Shown: positions 18,401 through 29,800 of the stretch, one piece after another
Numbering within the stretch: position 1 is the stretch's first letter
Layout of the letters: each line of letters begins with the position of its first letter
From: Gonium pectorale
Lineage: Eukaryota; Chlorophyta; Chlorophyceae; Chlamydomonadales; Volvocaceae
DNA: 64,000 nt
Direction: 5' to 3'
Assembly (NCBI GenBank): GCA_001584585.1
Contig: LSYV01000019.1
Coordinates: 694,809 to 758,808 of the forward strand
Translations under genes and position numbers: made by a program
Notes under the pieces: generated by a model
The model's input: the letters and a program-made list of their open reading frames with translations, nothing else
Databases searched by the model: none
Told to the model about the DNA's origin: nothing

Positions 18401-18721
18401 GCCGCATTTCCAGCCTGGGTTGCGGTCCGAGTGCTGCTTCTGCGCCACCGCCTGCTGCGCAGCCTGCGCAGCCTTCGCCAGGGCTGCTCGCGCTAGTCGC
18501 TTGGCCGGCGGCGATGCAGGCGCCGGCGCGGCCTTGGCAGCGATTGATGTGGCTTTGGCGGCGACTGCGGCCCCAGGCTTGGCGTCCTCGTCGCTGCTGT
18601 CACTGGCGCTGATGCGCAGGCGAGGGGTGTCGTTCTGTTTCCTGCTGGAGCGCTTGATCTGAGCGGCGGCCTTCACGGCTGCGGCGCGGCGAGGGAGCCA
18701 TTCCACTTGCGGCTGCTCCAA
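15488..18721 (-). CDS. Protein with two GATA-finger-like cysteine modules
   Basis: One open frame of 1077 codons. Two copies of an ~86-residue module lie at about 139-225 and 893-980. Each has a CxxC pair, a GFF-RGT strand, a CxxCC cluster, the phrase FYGPxGTKSLxxAGG, then a second CxxC and a terminal cysteine pair. In copy 1 the last four cysteines are spaced CX2C-X19-CX2C and followed by basic residues (ARRKK), which is GATA zinc-finger spacing; copy 2 ends CGHPC, a degenerate form. The 650 residues between are low-complexity Ala/Gly/Gln/Glu, including an HQEE repeat. DNA binding is inferred from the spacing only. A good donor (GTGGGT) sits at 15534, so the true 3' end may be a further exon: splicing to an acceptor near 15128 would join this frame to the neighbouring gene. 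The 5' end is also open, since the Ala/Glu-rich frame at 18673-19617 probably belongs to it. Confidence 0.6.
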   Translation of the reverse strand: MEQPQVEWLPRRAAAVKAAAQIKRSSRKQNDTPRLRISASDSSDEDAKPGAAVAAKATSIAAKAAPAPASPPAKRLARAALAKAAQAAQQAVAQKQHSDRNPGWKCGAGTEGGGREAAGAAAYMPPPSPPDSNTRTAYCTACREFKVVLTNNPGFFRRGTLEYTCHRCCRQNALETGFYGPPGTKSLEAAGGRECAECKTTGTNKFVAHWTTLGAYACNRCVHARRKKLWKEHGAAGAPAGPGMSTPVRADAGGSPAAAPAAVAAVTAVAVRSAAQGPHKRAKGGLAKGTGAAAARDAAQREGRTAPVRQRAPSTRGRPPNGGSSRGRQSGAGRSTGGEPHNAAAGAAARSPLPHDATGGVTPHVDGTVLGSLPDEASPQQPLSGEVAAAAGAAPDASRMEVEVEVGTQRQALVGAQPGAQVQEQQQAEMEVEVEEEAGPETGEPHSPGQLGDANDGGGGCTESAPAVVVEAGSAGGAAGYPPHGPVENSGQAGAPGGAATADGLQRLPSGKREEQTPHQVQERAHAPLELPGVAGADEAAAQVAQERAAHGSEPASGEGGAPAEPGPLSAAAERVDGGGGDGGGAGDGADGSRGECPGSLQTAAGWQQQHRFSAASGLHHSSEHAGEAPGVEGAPPLPASRAAVAPAAVDRSLAERAATSASALTMSQNLQRQEREQNQGQQEVQEQEQQQVPRQGPQSGHAEAEAGPEAGPEPNGPRSSGQLGDEADGGGSSFSADAPRPVAAPPQPQTAMGGPGIWTASIDPGVSDSVGGGSAEMGHAELLQPQTAAGSVGLQAAPQVPRLPPSQAAAAGAGLQLAPQPLRAVLPSPEPRQQGQQQHQEEHQEEHQEEHQEEHQEEQRPLEQQQDTQLPQQPLKRQQQRQSSQKQPPGARFFCISCNEPYRKTRGPPGFFARGTRAFTCDRCCKKNARMNGFYGPIGTKSLAEAGGKVCARCGKDVAGRASRLHPFEVGAYVCGHPCYNTLLGRSPTEKASAASEAVGAAAEAAASGTAPAVRGDRADPGATGRVAPSAADAEGVHGDGDGHGDGDADGRVPHEEAASAGGWPVLQGQQGTAGT
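16145..16206. repeat. 12-bp minisatellite coding for HQEE repeats
   Basis: Five in-frame copies of the 12-base unit TCCTCCTGGTGC (plus-strand reading) encode five His-Gln-Glu-Glu repeats on the minus strand, inside the linker of the double zinc-module protein. Confidence 0.9.
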
Positions 18722-19617
18722 TGGCAGCAGCCGCGAGCGGCGCCGACCAGGGGCCGCCCCCTCCGGCGCGGCGGGTCCGCCCCCGCTGCCTCCGCTATCT
18801 CTGCGGCCGCCTCCGGCTCCTCAAGTGCCGCCTTCGCCTCCTCCGCTGCCTCCTCCGCTGCCTCCTTCGCCACCTCCGCGGCCACCTTCGGCTCCTCCGC
18901 TGCCGCCCATGCCTCCCCCGCAGCTGCCTTGGCCGCGTCCGCGACTGCCTTCGCCTCCCCTGTAGCCTCGTCCGCTACCTCCGCTGGCTCCTCCGCCACC
19001 TCCGCTGCCTCCTCTGCCATCTCCGCTGCATCTGCTGCCGCTCCGGGGCCTCCGCTGCCTCCGCTGCGGCCTCCGCTGCCGCCTCCGGTACCGCCGATGC
19101 CGCCTCCGCGGCCTCCACGGCCGCCTCCGGGGCCGCCAATGCCGCCTCCACCGCCGCCAATGCCGCCTTTGGGGCCTCCACTGCCGCCTCCGCGGCCTCC
19201 GATGCCGCCTTCGTGACCTGCACTGCCGCCTCCGGGGCCGCCGATGCCGCATCCACGGCGGCCGCCTCCTCTGCTTCTGCCTCCGCCCCCGTCTCCTCTG
19301 ATGCTGCCTCCACCAGTTCCGTGGCCGCCTCCGCCTCCTCCGCTGCTCCGTCTAACGCTGTCACTGCGCCTGCAGCCGCATCGGCCTCCTCCGCTGGCTC
19401 CGCCACCTCAGCCTCTGGTGCGCCCGCTGCCACTACGCCCGCCACCGCCTCAGTAGTCTGCGCTGCGTCTACTGCAAGCGCTTGCCTGACTTCCTCCGCC
19501 GTCTCAGCTGCCTCTGCAGCTTCCGAAGTCAGGTCCGAACCTTCGTCCAGCGGCAGAGGGGACGCCGTTGCAGGCAGCGTCAGCTCGACCGCTTTGCTCC
19601 CCCTCCGCGGCATGCTG
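18673..19617 (-). CDS. Ala/Glu-rich repeat protein, reading frame broken
   Basis: From an ATG at 19617 the minus strand reads MPRRGSKAVELTLPATASPL and then a long imperfect E-A-A repeat made of a GC-rich minisatellite (about 18800-19470). This frame degrades to Arg-rich nonsense at about 19020, exactly where another frame takes up the same Ala/Glu repeat and runs to 18673, containing PPRRRGRPL, an AT-hook-like sequence. The two frames differ by one base. Either a single-base assembly or replication error in the repeat broke one long frame, or a tiny intron is present. A third frame beginning at 18721 is the double zinc-module protein, so all three pieces may be one DNA-binding protein. No function is assigned to the repeat itself. 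Confidence 0.35.
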
Positions 19618-20220
19618 GAGGTGCAGATGTGGGATGTTGTAGATGCCTCTTGCGCGCAATATGGGGCGAGTCTCGGTTCCTGCATAGGATGGACCAGCGG
19701 CAAGACGCCGGGCCACCTCAGACCCGCAATCCCGGACACATCGGCCCTGAGTCCCTCAATCATAATTAAACGCAGCATTCCCACCTGAAGGCGCGGCGTG
19801 ACGTTCAAAAACCGTGTGCCTGCTTCTCCGGCCTCGCGAGAGCCTTAACGGGTGCGTTCTGAGACTTCAGCTCAAGCACACGTGTACGATGTGCCTACAT
19901 TACTTTTTGACGCTCGGGCGCCTGGCAAGGACTCAGCGTTCCTGGTCCGCCATACCTCACACCATATTGTTAAGCCGAATGTCGACGCCTGCTTGTGCGC
20001 GATGAACGATTTCGCAGGCGATTTCATGTACGGCGTGCTCCGCGTGCGCCGCCGTACCATCCTTCGCGGGGGATCCCTCACTGAGGCTGTAACCGCTACT
20101 ACAGCCAACGGACATAGCAAAATCTGTAAAGCACGTAGTCTTGTCACAAACCCATCATTTCGTTCGCAATTATGTACAACTGGCAATAAGGCAGGAGGAT
20201 TTAAAGGGAGCATTGCAAGT

Positions 20221-23200
20221 ATGGCTAACACCAGCTTGATTATGCAGTCGTGGTCATTGCGTGGAGGCATAGCGAGGCTCCACCCATCCCTGGCACCATC
20301 ATCAGGGCACCCGTCCGCGACCGCCCCAGCAGCCGCCCGCTGCCGCGGCGACTCCCTGTACACTACCGCCGTAGGTCGCAACAACCCCGGAGGCGCAACC
20401 GGAGGGGTAAGCACCTGGGAGGGGTGAGCACCTGGGCATGCAGTACAGGGTCGAGCACTCTGGGCACTCGGTCGCAACAATAGGCGGAACACAGGGCGGG
20501 GCGCCACCCTGCCCGCAAAGTGGACGCGAACAGGCAGCCCCTCTGTGACTGGCTCTCCGTGACTGCCCCTCCGGGCACCCGCCCCCCAGCAAAGAACGGG
20601 AAGAACGCAGTATCCTCCGAGGAATGCCGCGTCGGCAGGGCACGCGTTGAAAGGGCGGCGATCGGTCTTTCGGTTATACCTCCCTCACTCACTGTAACAT
20701 GTTGACCTCCGTCCCTTCGCCCCCTTTCCTTCCAAACTGGCCCTCGCATCTTGAACTCTCATACCACCAGGCGGAGAGCAGCTCCGGGGCCGGCGCCAAG
20801 CCGGGGCAAGGAGAACCCCTTGTCCTGACCGGTGGCGGCGAAAAGCAGGTCAGCGGGGCTGCACAGGAAGATCTAGGCGCGCTAACGGTTGATTGATGAC
20901 GGATCTCACGACCGCCGTTGACTCCCTGCCAAGTGCCAAGTGGCCCCTGTGTTACCCCTTGATAACACTGGGGCTGCACAGCGCGGTTGTAGCGTTGTAC
21001 AAAGTGGCCCTCACGATTTGCTGCTGTTCCCCTGGGCGCTTTGCGTGTGCTGCCAAGATCAGGTGTCCAAGCCCCTGATGCGGTCATCGTTCCGGCGCAA
21101 GCGGCTGTCGGAGGAGGAGCGGAGGCGCAAGCGAGCGGAGGAGCAGGTGCGGGAGAGCTGTGACGGCCGTGCGCTCCTGTGGGAGGGTGAGGCGTCGGGC
21201 GTACGAGGGGGCGTCTCGCAGCCTCGAAAAGGCGCAACCCGGCTTTGGGCGAGCTTTGGAGTACCGGGCCCTGGCTTGTGGTCGGACGCCGGGAGGGCTT
21301 CGTGGCCAGGGATGCGCTCCTAACTGGTCTCTTGTCCGCGCCCTATGTTGATGTTGCGGCATGGAGTGTCCTGCCCTGACTCCGGTTAAGTTCCTGCGTC
21401 CTCTTTGCGGTCCGCACTGGTGCCCGTCAGGGCTGCCTCGCCCGGCCGTTGCCTTCAATGTGCCGCTGCCTGCGCATCATCATGCCACCCGTCGTGCTTC
21501 GTGTCTCGTGTCTCGTGTACCGGGCATGCGGACGGCGTTCTCGGGGGCATGAACTAGAGCAAACAGGCGCGTAGCAAGCATCCAGCCAGGCAGGCGGGCA
21601 GATCCGCCAGCCAGCAGCCTGGCCGGGCAAGCTCGACCCGCGCCCGGAAGGATCCCGCGAGGGCCTTGACCGTCCGTTACATTCGTTCCCTCCACGGTAC
21701 ACAGGCGGAGCTGGACGCGGTGCGGAAGAGCGGCAAAGTGCGGTGCGTGGCCCGCACACGTGGATGCCAACCCATCCACGGGGCAGGGGGCACCCCATGC
21801 ACGCCCACCAGGCAGAGGGGATGGACCGGCAGGGGTCGGCACCGCCCGTACGGTGCCGGTGCTCTTCCGTACACACGCCTGTCACTCCGGGAGATGGCGG
21901 GCGGGGGCCAGCCCCTTGTTTGAGCAGCATCATGCCGGGCTGCCCCGCTTTGCCCTGGTGGCAGCTCGTTGGGCCGCGTAGGCAGGGAGGCAGCTCGTTG
22001 CGTCGCCGCACCCTGCCGCGCCACGCCAATGCCTTGATGCCCCTCTCCGGCACCGCAGTGACCTGGCGTCCCACCGGGCGACTTTGCCCAAGGTGGTGCT
22101 GGTGGACGGCTATAACGCAATCTTCAGCTCTGCGGTGGGTGGGTGGGCGGGTGGCTGCGGTGAAGAGCACAGGGCGCCGGCGCGACCCAACGACTCAGAC
22201 CGAAGATGCAGGCTTGTTCGTGTCCACGGTGCGTAGGTGGGATCGTGCGTTTCGATAGCTCCATGGTGGGTTGCGTAAGTAGGTGACGAGTAAGCGCGGT
22301 CCTGAGTACCAGGTGTGGAGTGTGGTGTCACAGGCCGTGGGGTCTTGAGTTCAGCAGCTCCGTGGGGGATGGGACGGAAGTTTGTTAGCGAGCCAACACG
22401 ACCGATGACGCCCACGATTTCCCCGGGTATCGGCACATGGCTTGCAACGCCCGACTCGTGCAACGCCCAACGCATCTAACCCTTCGCCATACGCTCGGCA
22501 TGTGTCACGCAGTTTTTATCGCCTAGGTGGTCGCCCTTGGCCGCACCCGAGAGGGCCCCGCCCACTCGGTGGCTGTCCATGCTCATTCCCAATGCCCTCG
22601 ACACACACGCCTACGCCGACCAAACGCGGTACTAAGCTCTTGATGCCCCCCGCTGACTTCCCATTGCTCCTCCCTCCCTTCTGCATCCGGCCTGGCTTGG
22701 TATGTGTGTGTGCGTGGTCTGGCCCAGCAGGATCTAAAGCGGCTTGTGGAGATGCACCAACTGGCGGTGCGCTGGGCTGAGGGGCGGGAAGCCGGAGGAG
22801 GGCTGCTAGCGGGTGCAGCGGGTGCCAGCGGTGACAATGTGGCCAGGGGCGGCCAAGGAACGGCAGGAGTTGGGCGCGGCCGGGGTTGGCCGTGGGGCGC
22901 GGGGCACAAGTGCGAGACCCGCAGGTGTGGCGCGCGGGGTCCTTTCACTCCAAACGCGTAGGCGGCGGCTTGTGTAGCGCCCACCCCCAACCCCACCCCG
23001 TGCAACGCCGGGGCTCACCCATGTTGCTCCTCCGTGGCCACCTTCCACCCCAACTGGTTCACAACTCTGCGGCGCGTCCCCGATGTGCCCTGCCTCACCC
23101 CGCAGAGCGCTCGCAAGGCCTTGAACGACCTGGCAGAGGCCTTTGGGGAGGCCAACCAGTCGTTGTGAGCGGCACGTGAAATGGAACATGTAGTGAGAGT

Positions 23201-24961
23201 GGGGCATGTGCAGCGAACCGCCATTCCGGCTCGGGGCGGTCTATGGGTCCTTGCGAGTGTATCTCGAGCGCGCGGAACTTCCGCGGGCCGCCTCCAAGCG
23301 CCGTTACGCGCCCCGCGGCCCTGGCATCGCCACAGCCACTGGGTAACCCGGTTGTAGGAAAGGGCAGGGGCACGGAGGGGATGCGGGACGGGGCGGGGCG
23401 GGGCGGGCTAATTATCACTTCGCGCGCACGCCGCGCGCGACGTTACCCCGTGCTAGCGGCGCGCGGGCGCCCGGCAGACCCGCTGCCCTTGCATCCGCCC
23501 GTGCCGCACAGTGTGTACGTCATGTACGACGCCATGTACGGGAGGCTGCCTGGGGAGGAGCGCCGCAACAACACAGAGGCAATCGGGCGCTACGCAGTGG
23601 CGGTGTACTCGGCATTCAGCGAGGCAGACTCTCTCATCGCGCGGCGGGCGCAGCAGTGGAAAAAGCAGGGCGCCGAGGAGGTGGGCGCGGACGGGGGCGG
23701 GGCAGGGCGGGGGAGTGGTGAAAGGAGAAGGGCGCAGCCCTGCAGAGGCGGGGCGGGGCGGGTGCAGTAGAGGAAGAAACGGATGTACGTGGAGGTGGTG
23801 GGCTGGGGTACGTAGCTCATAGTTGATCTCCCAAGTTTGAGAGTAGGCAGTATGGTGCCTGCGTCCCCATGGGCGGCCGTGGATTCAGGGACGCATCCGT
23901 CCCCTTGCACACGGTACTTCTTGCCACCCTCTCCGCCCCACGGCCCGCGGCCTGCCACGCATAGAGACATCCACGCCGCGCTTGGTGCTTGGCTGTCGGC
24001 CCAGCCCTAGTCCCAGTCGCCTTCTGACCTACACCCTCCCTGGCCCGCCAGATCATGGTGGTGTCCAACGACCGCTACGTCCAGGACCAGGCACTGGACG
24101 AGGATTTCGTCATCTACGCGCGGGACAATGCGGGCTGGCTGCAGGAGGCATTCCAGGCAAGGGGGGCAGCGCACGGCGGGAACGAGGCAGTGAATGCGCA
24201 ACGGACGCTGGGAAGAACTTCTTCGAGGAAGTATGTAGATGTGGCTTGCGCCCCAGGCATGGCTTGTGCCTGAGTTTCCCGCTTCGTGTTTCCAGGCGTC
24301 AAAGGCCCTCGCGGCCGCCGCAAGGGCGGCAAGCAGCGGCGCACCGCCGCCGGGAGGGCGCCGCGGCGCAGCAGCGCCGGCGTGGCCGTTCAGGAGCGGC
24401 AGCAGCAGCGCGGCAGGCTCCATGGGCGATGAGGAGGAGGGCACTGCGGAGGAGGAGGATGCACTGCCGTCGAGCGAGGAGTTCCGAGCACATCTAGAGC
24501 GTTTGGCGGCGGCAGCGACCGCCGCGAGCAGCGAAGGCGGCGCTGATGACGAGGGAGGCAGCGGTCCTGGAGGGACAGATGAGGAGGATGAGGAGGAAGG
24601 GGTCGCGGCCGTGCGAGCGTCATGGGAGGGGGCGGACTCCTCCTCGGGAAGCGACGAGGACGGGGGGGATGAGGGCGGGGGCTCGCCGGGTGGCGGGACC
24701 CAGAGCGGGCCGGCGGCAGCGCCTGAACCGTGCGGTCGGCTAGCCGGGGGGGACTCGCCGCCATCCACCGCAAATCAGCAGGACCAGCCTTTGCCCTTGC
24801 CTCAGCAGCAGCAGCCGGCGTTGCTGCCACGGAAGCCTGGGGCGCAGGGCTCAGCCCTGGGTGCCGTGCTGGGAGGCGACTTCAAGGCGCGGCTGCGGAG
24901 CATGAAGCAGAAGGTGCAGCAGCTCGGGGACAAGGGAGACGGGCCCGCGGGTCGGCCGTGA
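20221..24961 (+). CDS. YacP-like NYN-domain (PIN-fold) ribonuclease, 10 exons
   Basis: Exons inferred: 20221-20406, 20771-20848, 21063-21146, 21705-21742, 22059-22134, 22731-22766, 23106-23164, 23512-23680, 24052-24156, 24296-24961. All phases agree and give 498 residues. The first ~60 residues are Ser/Arg/Ala-rich without acid and look like a chloroplast transit peptide, followed by a basic helix (RRKRLSEEERRRKRAEEQ). The NYN domain begins with LPKVVLVDGYNAI (~138-150), continues with ARKALNDLAEAF, VYVMYDAMYG, VYSAFSEADSLI and IMVVSNDRYVQ, and ends near ARDNAGWL (~270). These match the strand order and acidic residues of YacP/DUF901, relatives of bacterial Rae1 and plant chloroplast homologues, which cleave RNA. 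The last exon adds ~220 acidic, disordered residues ending in a basic helix (FKARLRSMKQKVQQL). The intron after 24156 starts GC instead of GT. Exon 22731-22766 is only 36 bases and is the least certain. Confidence 0.78.
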
Positions 24962-26890
24962 TACGGTCACAGTTACAGTTACAACGAGTGGGGGGCTCAA
25001 GGGGAGTAGAGAGAAGATAGGGGGCTCAGCGGTGTGTCATGAGCGTGGAGTTGCGAGGTGCATTGCGTAGCCCGCAAACTGGCGCCCAAGCTTTGGTCGT
25101 TGAGCAGGCAGTGAGCGGCGCACCGGTGGTGGCGTTGGGTGAGGCTACATACTACCGGTTGGCTTGGTAACGCTGAGGCCTGCTGCAAGCAGCGAAGCAG
25201 GTATCCTCACGGGCTGGTCGAGTAGGCCTCGTTCGGGCATGGGAATCCTTTGCATTCTGGGCGTCCGGTCGCCGTGGGCGCCTTGCACATGTTGGTCAAC
25301 CCAGGTGACGGCGTGTGCATCGAACCAGATGATGCCTAGCCCACGTTGGGCTCCTGGACGGGACACGCCGGTAACGGTGAGGCAGATGCGTGCTGGTGCG
25401 TGCGCTGGCTGCTGGCCAGCTAACAGGCGTACGCTGTGCTGTCCAGCGGCTCGACACCCTCGCGGCAAGTTTTTTTACCAATGTTCGACGAACATGCGGC
25501 TGGATGGCGGAACGATGGCACTCAACTCAAAAATGCGAGTCTAGGTGCGCCCAGTGCCAGCGCATGGGAGGCGGCGGTGTCTCGATTCCCCTGCAATGTG
25601 TTCACCAGCGGTTCCCCCGAACGAGGAGAACAGACCCTCTAAGAGTCATGTTTCCTGCTCCCTTATGCTCCCTTATGCTCCCTTATGCTGCCGTCAACAC
25701 ATTTGCCGTATTGCACTCTGTAGCTGGTTGCGGGCCCGATATCATAAGGGCCTTTAGCGCTGATGCCGGAGCACCGCTTTGACTGTGTGCAACTAGCCTT
25801 GACGTGAGATGGCATCTCGCTTGGCTTGCTGGACAGGCCTGTCGTGACACCCTCGTCGACGTGGCAGCCAGCTGTCCCTGCCATGCGAGTCGCTGTCAAG
25901 TGCGCCTGCCTGCCTCCACTCCTCCCCACGGCGGCACTGCACCGTGTCGTAGGGCACTCCGCATCCTCCTCCGTGGCATCCCGTCTGTGGCAAGACGTAT
26001 CGCTGCGGCCGCCAGAGCTGCAAAGAGTGCGGTAGTGCGGGAATGCAGGCAAGGCTGCCAGGCTTCATAGGCTCGCCTCCCAAACGCTTGGTTTTTCGTC
26101 AGCAGTTCCCACCGAAACTCGTTACACAGGCACCGCAATGTAGGAGAGACGCACCGTATCACATTTCGCTAAGAGCCGTGAGAGCCCGTAAGACCGTTGG
26201 GAAACGGTCACACGGCAGTACTGACGCTCTTCGCTCTTATGTTATTGGAAGTGCCTAGATCAAGTGTCAAGCACCGTTTGCAATTTGATCTCTGCTGTGG
26301 AGGCGACCGTATCCAAGCCACGGCTGCGCGAAGCGCGGCTTGTAGGCGCTGCCTCTTTGCAGCGATCCGGGATCGCAAAGGCAAGGAGCTTTTGGACGCG
26401 TCTGCCAGTGGGTCCAGGGTAAGTCGGCTGTAAAGATGTTACGGCCTTTTTCGCTTTGAGGTGTCGTTGTCCGGCTGCCTCCCTGCCCATGCCACTTTCC
26501 TTGCGGTGATACACTGCCCTCCCTTATGCAGCTGCCGACTGCTTGCTCCTCGTAGGCAAACCATGAAGGGAAGCGGGTGGGCTGGAGGGCTTCCCTTTCC
26601 AGGGGCGTCTGCCTGGAGCTCTGGTGTCTTCCCGACAGGTGCTTGTGTGTCGGCTTCGCGCGCGAAGGGCAAATATCTGTCCATTGTGGGGTTCCTCGGT
26701 AGGGCCAGCCGCGCTTTCTCGCGCGCATGGTACAGCGCACAGGCCGCCGCAACTTGCGCCAGTGTTATGGGGTTTCGCAGTGTTCTGTCTGGAGGCTCCT
26801 TGAGTAGGAGCGATCTGTTCGCTGGTCTCGGGCTGACGTGCGCTTTCTCACGACAGAAAAGCGCTCTTAGTATTCACATGGTGGGCTCTC
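24962..26890. other. Intergenic/UTR stretch, no coding gene seen
   Basis: Presumably the 3' UTR of the NYN gene and the 5' region of the GYF gene. It contains a 10-bp tandem triplet (TTATGCTCCC-type) at 25661-25690 and a consensus donor GTAAGT at 26419, which could begin a 5' UTR intron of the GYF gene. A TGTAA at 26430 is a possible distal poly(A) signal for the NYN gene. Confidence 0.4.
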
Positions 26891-29800
26891 ATGCATTCAG
26901 CTGGCTCCTCGGCTGGGGTACCGGGTTCGGCAAACCATCCACCTGATGCGTTCCGCAACCCCAAACCCCTACGTTCGACAGGCAACGCCGACGGCGGCTG
27001 GGATAAGACAGCCAAGGCAGATGATAAAAGCGCCAACCCCTTGCTGGCCGGGGTCTCCACGCTGGGTGGTGGCGCGGTGGCGGGCCCTGCCCAGCAACGC
27101 GGCAGCGCCGCCCCTCCCGGCGGGGGTGCAGGCGCAGCCGCCAAGGCCCTAGCAAGCGGCCCCGCTGCTCCTGGGCTTGCTCCCGCTGCTGCTGCTGCGG
27201 CCACGAGGGGCCTGCCCGGCGCGCCACACCTGGCGGGCCTGGCAGGCAGCAACCCCGGTAACAGCGCCGGCCCCACCGGTAGCTCCCTGGCGAACTTGGA
27301 GTCATGGCTCTTCGCCAGCGCCCCGGGGGCTGCTGCGCCGGGCGTCTCTGTCTCTACACCTGCGGAGCCGCTGCCCACCGACCCCTTTGACCAGGGCAAC
27401 TCGGCCCGCTCCGCCGCCGCGGCGGCGGCCGCCGCTGCCGCCGCTGCCGGCGGCGGCTGGAGCTCCTCGGCGCAGGGGCTCACGCAGCCGCAGCAGCAAC
27501 AGCAGCCGGGCTCGGCGGCGCCTCCCTCCACCTTCACGCCGGCGGGCGCCGCGGCGTTTGCGCAGCAGCTGGCGATGGCCTCCCAGGCGTACGCCAGCCA
27601 ACAGCAGCAGGCGGCTGCAGCAGCGCATGCGCAGGGCCAGCCAGGTCCTCGCCTCACCCGGGAGCTCCTCCACTACCACACCACACAGCAGTACCAGCAG
27701 GCCCAGGTGCAGGCCCAGCACCAGCAGCAGCAGCAGCAGCAGCTACCGACGGCTCAGCCGCTGCAGCAGCATCAGCAACCGCAAGCGCAGGACGCGCACA
27801 CGTCGCAACCACAACAGCAGCAGCAGGCTCGGGGCCCGCAGCCGACGGGCCACCCGGCGGTGGCGCCGGCAGCTCAAACCCCGGCGGCGGCGCCGGCGGG
27901 GACCTTTCCACCCATGCCGCAGCCGCAGCAGCAGCCGCAGCAGCAGCCGACGCAGCAGCCGACGCAGCAGCCGACGCAGCCGCAGTACATGCCGCAGGCG
28001 CAGGCGCAGCAGGCCATGCTCGCAGCACGCTACCTGCCCAGCCTGCCCGCCACTGCCAGCAACGCGCCCTTCGAGGTGCAGTGGGAGTACCTCGACACCG
28101 AGGTGATCACGGCCCACAACACGGAAGGACACGGGGGTTCTGTGTAGACCAGGGGCAGAGGGACGGCATCGGTGCGTGATCATCGTCTTGTGCTGTCGGG
28201 TTTGCGAGCTGTCATACCGACTCTGCGCGAGAGAGCTCCGCAGCAGCGTGGCGCTCACAGGCCGCCTCGAGTAGACGGAAGGAAACTGGGCATGCAGGCG
28301 TGGCGGGCTGCTGCCGGTGCCAACGATCCGCCCGGGGCGCGTAGTGTAATTGTTGTTGAGCCTCGTCTGGCCGATACCGGTATGCGTGCAGTTTGCTGTC
28401 GCGCACCCACACCGTGATGTCCAACGGGCCATGCGCCATGCGCCCGAAGCGTAGCCTCTGGCATCGCTCCCCGCTCCGTTTTTCGGTAGAGACACTCTAA
28501 CAAGGCAAATTTTGTTCACATCCCCCGGCCACCCACAGGGCAACGTCCAGGGGCCCTTCCCGGTTCGGAACATATACGAGTGGTGGTCTGGAGGTGCGCA
28601 GGGCCGGGCAATCAGGGCCTCGGAGCGGCGGTAGCGCGACCACTCGCCCTCGCCAGTCATCCTCCCCATGTTTAGCCCCCGGGCAACCCGTCCTTGCATC
28701 CTCGCGAGCGCAACCCCTTGAGGTTTATCACACAGCCCGGTCTTAGGGATGGGATGCCGCTCAGGAATGATAACCTGCGGACCTCCGCTTCTCCCGGTAC
28801 ACCGCCCAAGTCCCAACCCGAGTTGCATTCGACCAGCCATAACGACACCGGCATGTGCAGTCCGATCACTGGACTCGGTCGTCAACCCACGTCCACAGCC
28901 CATGTTCCGCGGACGGTCCCCCTCCCTGTGTCCGCGATGGGCCCCCGATCCCCGGTCCCAATGGGTTCCTGCCTTAGCCCCGGGCCGGCTGCCAGCCACG
29001 ACAACGTCATCTGGCCGCGAGAGTTGCGCACGCTCGGCTTGAACCAGGCTGGCATCCATGGCTATTTCAACTCACAGCCTCACATGGGTCCCATACGTTC
29101 TATGGGAGGTGGTTGCAAGGCCGTGACACGTGTACAACTGCCCTTCTCGCGGCCCTCATGCGGTGAGGCCCCTGTGCCTGTGCTCAGGACCCAAAATCAG
29201 GCCTTCGGCCCACTCGGTGCTGCTGCAGCGTGGTCCATCTAAGACTGATTCAAAGAATGGTCGCGGTGCCTTTTCCCTCCGCGGGCAGGCCACTTTGACA
29301 ACGGCGTGTATGTTCGCTGCGTGGGCGGCTACTGGAGCCAGGTCGGTCTGGTGCTGCGGGACATGAACCGGGCTCTGGGCGGCGCGCCTCTGCCGCCGCC
29401 CGCGCCGGCGGCATCGACCACGTCGGGGAGCCTCGCGCTCGCGTCGCCCGCAACTGCAGCGGCCGTGGCAGCGCCTCCAGGGCAGGTGCGGCCGTGGGCT
29501 TGGGGGCCATGGGGTTCCTGCTGTATTCTGCTGGCATCCATGGGGGTTGGGGCCGTTGGGGCTCAAGACAGGGCGTGCGTGGTGGTTTAGGACGGCGTTC
29601 GTGCTTGTTCGGGGGTCCTCAGGTTGTCACATTTCATCTGTTACCGTTCGTTACCGCATGTTCCCTGGAGGACTGGCGTCACAAACGTGCGTCACCTGAT
29701 TCATTCCATCCACTTGGTTCCATCGGGCGCCCCTGTCCCGCTTTTCCCTCCCCCTCTCGTCCTCGCATCCCAACAGGGGTGGGCGGGCCCAAGGTCCTCC

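Noticed and set aside
18721..19788. 355-codon plus-strand frame
   Set aside because: Ser/Ala/Arg low-complexity reading of the repeat on the opposite strand, without any recognisable domain or splice signals.
23165..23167. TGA after GEANQSL as the end of an upstream gene
   Set aside because: The TGA is inside a GTGAGC donor, and splicing at 23164 restores the NYN domain in phase with the next exon.
27743..29059. 438-codon minus-strand frame over the GYF gene's first intron
   Set aside because: The Arg/Leu-rich part mirrors the plus-strand polyglutamine exon, and the rest has no family similarity.
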